NCBI GenBank assembly: GCA_028877215.1
Contig: JAPPFJ010000024.1
Location: forward strand, 91,159 to 155,158
Direction: 5' to 3'
From: Gemmatimonadota bacterium
GTDB taxonomy: Bacteria; Latescibacterota; UBA2968; GCA-2709665
DNA: 64,000 bases
The position numbers were made by a program, and so were the translations under genes. The number at the start of each line of letters is the position of its first letter. Position 1 is the first letter of the stretch. The notes below the pieces were generated by a model. It was not told the origin of the DNA. It saw only the letters and a list, made by a program, of their open reading frames with translations, and did not search any database. Of this stretch, positions 53,901 through 62,500 are shown piece by piece.

Positions 53901-54812
53901 TCAGATTAGCGAATGAATCTCGAGGAATTCGCGCATCGCCTCGACGCATTCCGCGGGTTGTTCCAATTGCAGGAGGTGGGTCGTTTCAGGGAGGAAATCG
54001 TAGTCGACGGTGACGATATCGCTGAGATCGAGCGTCGGCAGATAGGAAAAAGGAAGAGTGGGATCTGCGCCGATGACCTTCAGTGGGCAACGGAATTTCG
54101 GAAAGTCAACGAGCACGGCAAACGTGGCGGCGTAGTCGACGATCTGCGCTTCGTATTCCCGGGGACACCTGAGTTCGAAACCTTGCCCGTTCGAGCATCT
54201 GCGAAGGGTCGTTCTCGCCACAAGCTCGAAGACGCCCGGCACAACGCGCTGGAAGGTCGGCAGGTAGGGGAGTACGTCCGCGAATTCCTGCCTGGCTTCG
54301 AAATGGTTCGCGCGGCGCCGCGTCATTGCGGCTACGCGTTCAGCCGCGGCATCGAATTCTTCGTAACTGGCTCCGTGCTTGCACAGTGGAGGGTCGAACA
54401 GAACGCATGCGGAGAATCCGCTGCCTCTGGCGGACGAGAGTAGCGTGGTCAGGGCGGAAACCGAATGGAATACGCCTATTCTCGGTTTTTTTTCGAATTG
54501 CCGGTCGATTGCTTCGAGAATACGGTCGTGATCATTGACGAACGTCGGGACGCTATGTTCATGAATGGAACTGACCGGGTTCCAGCCGTGGTTCCTGAGG
54601 TCGTAGACCATCACGTCGAAATCGTCCGTCAGCAGAGACCAGAACGGATAATAGAGATCGATCGCGAGACCGTTGCCATGACTCAATACGAGACGTGGAC
54701 CCTCAGGGTTTCCATGACGCCGCAACGTGATGCGGGTGTTGTCGTCCACGAGGACGTCAATCGTGGCATGCGGCTCGGGGATTTCCCATATCGTTTCCGG
54801 GCGCGTGGACAA
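53901..54812 (-). CDS. Alpha/beta hydrolase
   Basis: The protein has about 303 residues from TTG 54812 (GGAGAG 9 bases upstream). The oxyanion segment is LVLSHGNGLAIDLYYPFW, the nucleophile Ser is in GVFHSVSALTTLL (GHSxG replaced by FHSVS), and the C-terminal His is in PETTHLLQLEQP. No ATG start exists. The same frame continues upstream another 45 codons into the adjacent MITE copy. Its substrate is unknown. The rhodanese gene follows 5 bp after its stop, so the two are coupled with surE. Confidence 0.75.
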   Translation of the reverse strand: MSTRPETIWEIPEPHATIDVLVDDNTRITLRRHGNPEGPRLVLSHGNGLAIDLYYPFWSLLTDDFDVMVYDLRNHGWNPVSSIHEHSVPTFVNDHDRILEAIDRQFEKKPRIGVFHSVSALTTLLSSARGSGFSACVLFDPPLCKHGASYEEFDAAAERVAAMTRRRANHFEARQEFADVLPYLPTFQRVVPGVFELVARTTLRRCSNGQGFELRCPREYEAQIVDYAATFAVLVDFPKFRCPLKVIGADPTLPFSYLPTLDLSDIVTVDYDFLPETTHLLQLEQPAECVEAMREFLEIHSLI

Positions 54813-54888
54813 ATGGCAGATCTCTCCAGGAAATCGTTTCAACGATGCGGTGGCCGCGGGATCTGACGGCGCCGCATTGAATTCCCTT

Positions 54889-55053
54889 AGAAGCTGTTTT
54901 AAAATTACCGGTGAGTTCCCGAGCGCGAGCGAAAATGTGGCGGCCAAGGCGGGTGAAGCTGCCCATATCTAAGGATACGGGTGGCTTTGACCAACGCGGG
55001 CCGACGCTTTTGCAGCCGCGCGAAGACCGCTGGGAGTTTTAAAACAGCTTCTT
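54889..55053. mobile_element. MITE-like element, family 1, copy B
   Basis: This 165-bp element has perfect 16-bp inverted ends (AGAAGCTGTTTTAAAA / TTTTAAAACAGCTTCT). Read on the minus strand it matches the copy at 21342-21505 along its whole length. It has no transposase. It lies between the ACP gene and the hydrolase gene and extends the open frame of the latter. Confidence 0.9.
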
Positions 55054-55064
55054 AAATTCAATGT

Positions 55065-55088
55065 GGCCCCGGATTGGAATCCGGGGCC
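55065..55088 (-). terminator. Hairpin after the ACP gene
   Basis: The minus-strand sequence GGCCCCGGA-TTCCAA-TCCGGGGCC is a perfect 9-bp (up to 11-bp) GC stem 40 bases after the ACP stop. No T run follows on the minus strand, so it may be a weak or rho-assisted terminator for the PKS operon. Confidence 0.55.
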
Positions 55089-55127
55089 AGTCGTCAATCA
55101 GTGAACGCGCTCCAGTTGGGAATCGTC

Positions 55128-55367
55128 TCACCCTGCATTCAGGCGATCGACCAGTTCCCGGACGCTCTTGACCTCTCCACAATCTTCAAGAGAAAATTTT
55201 ACATCGAATTCCTGCGCGACCAGTTTCGCGAACGCCACGAGGTCTACGGACGAGATACCAGCCTCCATGAGGCTGATATTCAGATCATCCGGCAGGGCGA
55301 TCGGCTGGCCGTCCACTTCGAGATTTTCCGCGATGAGCTTTCTGAGACGATCTTCCGTTGAAGCCAT
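55128..55367 (-). CDS. Discrete acyl carrier protein
   Basis: The protein has 79 residues. The four-helix carrier fold is visible (RLRKLIAENLEV, then FDVKFSLEDCGEVKSVRELVDRL), with the phosphopantetheine Ser in EAGISSVDLVAFAKLV (SSV in place of the usual DSL). It lies 90 bp after the PKS gene on the same strand. It could supply the carrier that the terminal KS-AT part of the PKS lacks. Confidence 0.85.
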   Translation of the reverse strand: MASTEDRLRKLIAENLEVDGQPIALPDDLNISLMEAGISSVDLVAFAKLVAQEFDVKFSLEDCGEVKSVRELVDRLNAG

Positions 55368-55457
55368 AGCTGCGACCCTTTCATATAGGTAATCGGTTTG
55401 AACGGACCGGTAAGATAGCGATCATCGGATGTCAAGTCAACAGGTTTTGTTGCTGGC

Positions 55458-56504
55458 TTATGTAGAACGGTTGTTCGCTTCGATCCAGTGACGGCGGCGC
55501 TGGAACGGATAGGACGGGAGCGAGATGCGGCGACGGGATTCGCCCGCGAACAACCCCTTGAACGAAACCGCTTGTCCCGTCTCGAAAACACGCGCGAACG
55601 CCTCCGTGATACCGCCGTCATTTGCGTCCGTGTTTTCGTCTGCTGCAAATCCCAGGCTGTCAATCACATCCGGCGCCTCGCCGCCCTTCGAGATGGTCGG
55701 CCAGGCTTGAACGATTTCGGGACCGGGCAATGCCGCGGGGCCGATCCCCACGACAACCTGTACGCCCAGCTCGGCCAACGTGTCGATGCAATTTCGGAAC
55801 GGCACCGGCTCATCGACCTGGCGTTGCCAGTACTCCGCATCCCCGGCCTCGTCAGATGTAATCAACCTCCCGGTGACGTGGCTGATCAGGTCGACCGAAG
55901 GCGTTTTGGCCGTGACGTCCAGGGATCCGTTGGCGGCGCGGGCGGCCGAAAACCCCAATCCCTCCTCCAGGCTGAAGACCCCCGCGGCCTGTGCTGCCGC
56001 AAGCTCGCCGGTGTCTCGTCCAACGACCACGTTCGGCCGGATTCCCACGCTGGACCATAGCGCCGTAAGCGCGCATTCCAGCGCATAGGCGGTCGGCTGC
56101 GCCCACGCGGGATCGTCCAGCAGGCCCTCCGATCCGGCGCGCCCGAACACAATGTCCAGGAGCGAGTCGCCCCGAATTTCGCCAAAGGCCACCTCGCAGC
56201 GATCCAGTACCGCACGAACCACGGGCTCCGTTTCGTACAGCGCCAGGACCACGTCGGCACGATGGCGGGCATCTCCGGAATATGCGAATGCAACCTTGCC
56301 AGCCGCCGCCCGGCCCGGCGATCCGGCAGCTTCCGCCACCGTCTTCAGGCCGTCCCGCAACGACCGGGCGTCGCTGAAAACCACGCCCGCCCTGTAGTCC
56401 AGATGGCTCCGGCATGTCCCCGCGGTCCAGGCCATATCCGCGAGCACGTCCTGCAGCGCTTCTTCGGAAGCCGTCTCTGCAGCCCTGTCGTCGAGCCAGT
56501 CGAC
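55458..56504 (-). pseudogene. Degenerate acyltransferase (AT) end of the PKS, after an in-frame TAG
   Basis: This frame directly continues the PKS frame after TAG 56505-56507 (VDWLDDRAAETASEEALQD next). It is a copy of the PKS's own AT. Edges match (YALECALTALWSSVGIRP; SLPSYPFQRRRHWI). The nucleophile motif GHSIGE is GRDTGE, GQGSQW is changed to GDARHR, and about 110 residues holding the small subdomain with the AFH His are deleted in frame. Catalysis is impossible. It ends right after the post-AT linker. An internal ATG at 56447 could start a separate 329-residue product. Confidence 0.85.
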
Positions 56505-59500
56505 CTACCGCCCCGCCAGGTCAATCAGCGCGCCACCCGCCTTCCCGGAAAGCGGAAGGAAACGCGTCTTCCGCGGTTGACACACGTTGTTCTCCGGGAC
56601 CGCCAGGTCCGCGATCGGCTCCGGCAGTGATACGTCGACGAAGCGTGCGGCGCCCGCGGGGACGAGGTTCGCATCATTGCGTGAAGCGTCCTCCGATGCG
56701 TAACCTTCCACCACGACGTGGGCGTTCGTGCCCGAAACGCCGAAGGCGCTCACCCCTGCTCGCGGCGGTCGATCGGTGTTGGCCGGCCAGTCGGTGTTAG
56801 CCGACACCACGCGCACCGGCAGGCTGTCCCAGTCCACGTGCGGGCTCGGTTCGCTGAAATGCAGGTTCCGGGGAATCACACCGCGTTTCATCGCCAGGAC
56901 GGTTTTGACAAGGCTCGCAACCCCCGCAGCGGGCTCGAGATGGCCGATGTTGGTCTTCACCGAACCCACCAGCAACGGCCGTTCGGCGTCACGTTCCCTG
57001 CCGTAGACCGCCGCCGCGGCGTGAATCTCGATCGGGTCGCCGAACCCCGATCCAGCCCCGTGCGCCTCCAGATAATCCACCTCCGAAGGGTCGACGTTCC
57101 CGCGCGCAAGGGCGGACTCGATGACCCGCTCCTGCGCGGGGCCGTTCGGGACAGTCGGGCCGGCGCTCGCTCCGTTCTGGTTCACCGCCGAACCGCGAAT
57201 AACGCCCCAGATGCGGTCACCGTCGGCCTCGGCCCGGCCAAGCCGTTTGAGAACGACCATACCACAGCCTTCGGCTCGCACGAATCCGTCCGCGGATGCA
57301 TCGAATGCCCTGCACCGCCCGCTTGGCGACAACATCCCCAAATCTGCCATTTCTCTCGTCAGATCAGGCGAAAGAGCGGCGTGGGAGCCTCCAACAAGCG
57401 CCATGTCCACTTCGCCCGCCCGCAGGGCAGCGACCGCGTAATGTACCGCAACAAGTGATGACGCACAGTTGAGCTCCACCGGGATTGTGGGGCCCTCCAG
57501 TCCCAGTACGAAGGAAAGACGTCCGACGGCCATGCTGGCGGCGGTATTCAGATAGCTGACACCGTAGTCATCGCTGGACATCAGAGCCCGGTATTCGCTG
57601 GTGGAAATACCCGCATACACTCCCGTGAGGGTGCCCCGCAACCGATCCGGATCCATCCCCGCGTCCTCAAGCGCCTGCCAGCTCGTTTCCAGCAGCATCC
57701 GCTGACGAGGATCCATCGTGCGCGCTTCGATCGGCGTAATCCGAAAGAACCTCGAGTCGAATCGATCGATCTCATCCACGAATCCGCCCTGCCGGTACGC
57801 GGCGTACTCGACAGGAAGGTCTTTGGCGAAGCCGCCCCAGGCACCGGAGTCCCCGCGTCCGTCCGTCACCGCGTCTTCGCCCGCTTCGAGGCCGCGCCAG
57901 AATGCGTCGAGATCGGGTGCGCCGGGGAACCGGCACGCCATACCCACGATCGCAATGCCGTCTTCCTCCTTTTCCTGTCGCACGACCGGCTGAGGCTCCG
58001 GCTCGGGTTCTTCCTCGGCGACCGGTTCACCGCTGACCTCGCCCAGCTCTCCTGCCAGATGACGCGCGAGACTGGCGATGTCCGGGTAGTCGAATACCAC
58101 GGTATTGGGTACGACGTACTGGTCGGCAAATGCCCGGTTCAGGCGGTTTCGCAGCTCTACGGCCATAAGCGAGTCCATACCGAGATCGAAAAATCCCACC
58201 GAAGGCTCCGGCGCCGCAGGAAGCCTGAGCACCGCCTGCACCTCCTGCTGCAGGAACGACACGAGCAACTCCTCCGGCGCCGCGGGGGCTCCACGCAGCC
58301 GGGACATCAGGTCCTCAGGAGACGCAGCCGTGCCGGCCTCGTCATCCGTTGTCGCGGAAAGCAGATCATCGAGAAAGGGCGGGCGGTCCTGGACAGCCTC
58401 CTCGAACACGGACCAGTCCATCGACATCACTACCGAATTCGTAACGTCCTGGCGTACTAACTGGTCGAACGCCCGCATACCCTGCTGCGGGGTGAACCAG
58501 CGCCCGCCGAGCGCCGACCGCTGCCGGTCGATCCGTTCCCGCTGTTCCGCGGCCTCGCCGATTTCCGACCACGCCCCCCAGGCGATGGCCTGTCCGGGGA
58601 GTCCCAGCGCGCGGCGATGACCGGCGAGCTGATCCAGAAACGCGTTTGCCGAAGCGTGGTTCGCCTGGCCGGGATTTCCCATGACGCCGACCCGGCTGGA
58701 GAACAACACGAACATATCCAGATCGCGGTCCGCCGTTGCCCGATGCAGGTGCCAGGCGCCGAGGACCTTCGGCCAGAGCACCGTTTCGAATCGGTCCCAG
58801 GTCTGGTTGGTCAGTGCGCCGTCGGAGAGCACACCCACGCTGTGGATCACGCCTCCGAGCGGTGGGAGTGTCGCATCCATCCTCTCAAGCATCTCGTCAA
58901 TTGCGGCGGCGTCCGTGACGTCCGCCAGTTCTACCTGCACCGTAGCGCCGCCGTCACGCAGCCTGCGAATCGCTTCCTCGGCCTCGTCATCGGGCGCCCG
59001 GCGTCCGTTCAACACGATGGCGCCTGCGCCGCGGTCTGCCAGCCAGGCCGCGACGGCGCATCCGATTCCGCCCAGACCACCCGTAACGAGATAGGTCCGG
59101 TCCTGGCGCAACCTGCCGTTCTGCACGGGCGGCGTTGTTACGACGATTTTCCCGAGGTGGCGTGCGGCGCGCATGAAGCTCAGGGCGGCTCCGGCCTCGG
59201 CGAGCGGCCACCTGCTGTGGGTAATCGCTTTGAGTTCTCCGGACGAAAGGCGAGCCATTACATCCCGGAGGACCCTTCCCACCCATTCGGGGTCGGTCTT
59301 TTTCATCACGTCCAGTTCAAGGATGTGGTAAGGCACGTCCGGGCGCACCGCGGCCATCTCGTCCTCGCTCAGAATGTCCCGTCTGGCCATTTCCACGAAG
59401 CGTCCGCCGCGCCTGAGGCAGGAAAGGCTCGCATCGATGAAGCCTTCTCCGGTAAGGCTGTTCAGTACCACGTCCACACCCTCGCCGTCCGTGGCCTCCA

Positions 59501-62500
59501 GGATTTCCCGGCCGAAGTTCGTCGTGCGGCTGTCGAAAATGTGTTTCACCCCCAGCGATCGGAGATACGCTTGCTTGGGCGCGCTGGCGGTGGCGAAGAC
59601 CTCCGCTCCCGCGGCCTGCACCAGCTGGATGGCAGCCAGTCCGACGCCGCCTGCCCCCGCGTGAATCAGAACCCGTTCGCCGGCCTCAAGACCGGAGAAC
59701 TCGAATGACAACGCCGCGGACACGAACGCGCTCGGTACCGTGGCAAGTCCGGAGACCGAGTATCCCGATGGCGCGGGCGCCACCAGTTGCTCGTGCGTGA
59801 CCATCTGCTGACCGAATGCACCGAAACCCAATCCGACCACGTGGTCGCCCACCGAAACGGTTGATACTTCGGCGCCGACCTCGAGGACGTGGCCGCACAT
59901 TTCCCTGCCAAGGTTTCCCTCTTCGATAAAGCCGAGCGACCGAAAGACATCCCAGAAATTGAGCCCGGCCGCTTCCACCTCAACGCGAACTTCCCACGGC
60001 TCGAGAGACCGTGCGGGCAGCGGGAGGACCTGCGGCCGGTCGAATACGCCGGTCGGATCCGGAGCCAGCACCCAATCCGACGCCTCGGGAAGCGACAGCC
60101 GCTCCCCTTCGGTTCCGGCCTGAACCAGGCGCGCCACCTGACGGCGGCCGGACCGATACGCGATGTGATTTTCGGAATCCGGATAGAGAAGCTCGTTCGC
60201 GAGATCGGGCGCGGGCGCCATCTCGCCCGGGTCCAGGTCGATCATCCGCGGCTGGAGATCAGCCGCTTCACGGGCTACGGCCTTGCCGAAGCCCCACAGC
60301 GTTGCGCCGACGAGTTCTCCGCCCCGCTCGCGTTCCAGTACCTGGGCGCCCCGTGTGATCAGCCAGACTCCGTTTTCCGGAACGACGTCGGCGTCGGCGA
60401 TGCCCTGCACGAGCGCCAGCGCGCTCGCGCCCGCCCGCTTCACGTCCTCCGCCATCTCCCGGGTTGTGGCCTGTTCCCCGTGGCCGTCCAGTCCCGCGAG
60501 ATGCACGACGCCGCGCAGCGGCACTCCGTCAGGCAGATCTGTCAGAAGCGCGGACCAGGACTCTCGACAATCTGTTTCCACGCTGGCGTTGAAGACACCC
60601 GCGACGTCGCCCGCGGGCTCTTTGTCGTCCCGCGTTTCTCTGCCGGCAAGCATGACTGTCTGGTCCCGCGCGGCCAATTCGGCTGCCATTCTCGACGCGG
60701 AACCTCCCTGGTCCGCGGCCAGAACCCAGACGCCGGGAGCCTCGGCCACTTTCGCCGGACCCTGCGCCACGATGACACCCTTGTCGAGCGTCCGGGACGT
60801 GTCGGACTCGTCCGCCCCCAGGACTTCAACGCCTTCGAATCCTGCTCCGCCCAGGGCATAGCGCCAGACCGGGGGACCGGCGAGGGCGTGGTGGGGACGG
60901 TAGTCGTCGGCGAACCGCCACCAGCCGTCCAGCTGTCCGAAGGTCAGGTCCATCCATCCCAGCCCGCTGAGGTTTTCGAGTGCGATCAGGTGCCCTGACG
61001 GCGCGAGAAGGTCCCGGCAGTGGGCCAGCGTCTCGCTCAGGTACCGCGTCGCGTGCAGCACGTTGGATGCGATCAGCAGGTCGTAACCGTGGGCGTCGAA
61101 GCCCTGCTCAACCGGGTCCTTTTCGATATCCAGCGGACGGTACTCGATGCAGCCGCCGCCGTCGCCGAACCTCGCTTCCGCCTCGGAAAAGAAGCCCGCG
61201 GAGATATCCGTATACATGTAGTCGAACTGCCCATCGGGAAGTTCCGGAAGTACGGAAGCGGTCGCCGATCCGGTTCCCGCTCCGACCTCGATGACTCTCA
61301 GGCGCCGGCCTTCGGGCAACGCAGCCACCAGCGCCCGGACCGCATCCGCCAGCATCCGGTTCGCAGCGCGTGCGACCGGCGCCTTCAGATACAGATCGGC
61401 CGCTGTCGGTTCACCGCTGCTGAACAGAAGTGTCAGCGGATCTTCACGACCGCGAAGCACCTCCGCCAGGGCGTTGCCGGAACGCCTGAACAGGCCGGTC
61501 TCGATCTGGCCGTCGGGGTGCAGGTCGACCATGCGTGAAGCGAACTCCTCGAGGTCGGCTGGCAGGCCTTCGGGGAGCGGATCACCAGGCCCCACGACCA
61601 CAGTAAATCCGTCGCCCGCTTCCTCCACGACCCCCGACCTGGCGAGCATCTCGAACAGCCGCCGAAAGAGGCGGCTGTGCTCCGGAAGGACGTCCAATTC
61701 GTCCCGCAACACCTCCGGATCGACGGTTTCTCCTGCCTGCCGCCGCCACCCCAGCTCTTCCAGCGTCGCGAGCGCGCGGGACCGCGACCACCGTTCCAGG
61801 TCCGCCAGCAAGGCGTCCCGGTCATCGGGATCGACTCCGGCGTCCCTGAGATATCCGGCGAACGTCTGTGACCCTGACGCGACGGTCGCCGGGGTCGGGA
61901 AGAAACCCGCGGACGTTATTCCGGCAGGAAGGTCGCAATCGCGCCAGACGACCTCGTACAGGAGGTCTTTGACGCCTTCGACCGCGGCGAGCAGCGCTTC
62001 CTGCGTGGCCCGTTTTACCGTGTACCCGCTCAGGCGGCCAAGATGCGCACCGTTCGGGTCGTAAATGTCAATCTCACCGCTGAGCACCTCAGGGGGCTCA
62101 CCGGCCGCGGCTTCCGCCTCGCTGGATGCTTCGCTGAGCCGCACGTGACAAACAACCCGGTCCGGCAGCGTTCCCGCCAGCCAGAGCCGCTCCCACGCGA
62201 ACGGCAGATACGCGGCTCCGCCCTCATTGCCTGCCAGATTGCGCGCCGCGCCCACAACCTGGAAGCAGCCGTCCAGTACGAGCGGATGGACATCCAGACC
62301 ATGCCCTGAAAGCGACTCCGGAAGAGACACCTCGCCCAGCGCCTCGCCCGGACGCGACCAGACCCTGCCAAGCGTACGGAAGAACGGTCCGAGGTCGACG
62401 CCGGTACTCGCCCTGTGGCGGTAGTAGTCCGTCACGTCCATGGGCGAAAGCAGGTTCTTCACGCTTTCGAGATCGATTCGCCCGACAGGATCGGGAGCCG

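Noticed and set aside
53290..53949. Earlier start for the rhodanese protein at 53949
   Set aside because: The ATG at 53895 places a proper lipoprotein signal at the N-terminus; the longer form would bury it behind a charged stretch overlapping the hydrolase gene.
56505..56507. Genome-wide reassignment of TAG or TGA to explain the in-frame stops in PKS and fic
   Set aside because: Many intact genes here end with these codons at natural positions (helicase at TAG; MNT and several mrp genes at TGA overlapped with the next ATG).
58600..58690. KR domain lacking its catalytic Tyr (QANHASAN)
   Set aside because: His at this position with the GQ.NH..AN pattern is common in reducing PKS ketoreductases of this type, so it is not evidence of inactivity.
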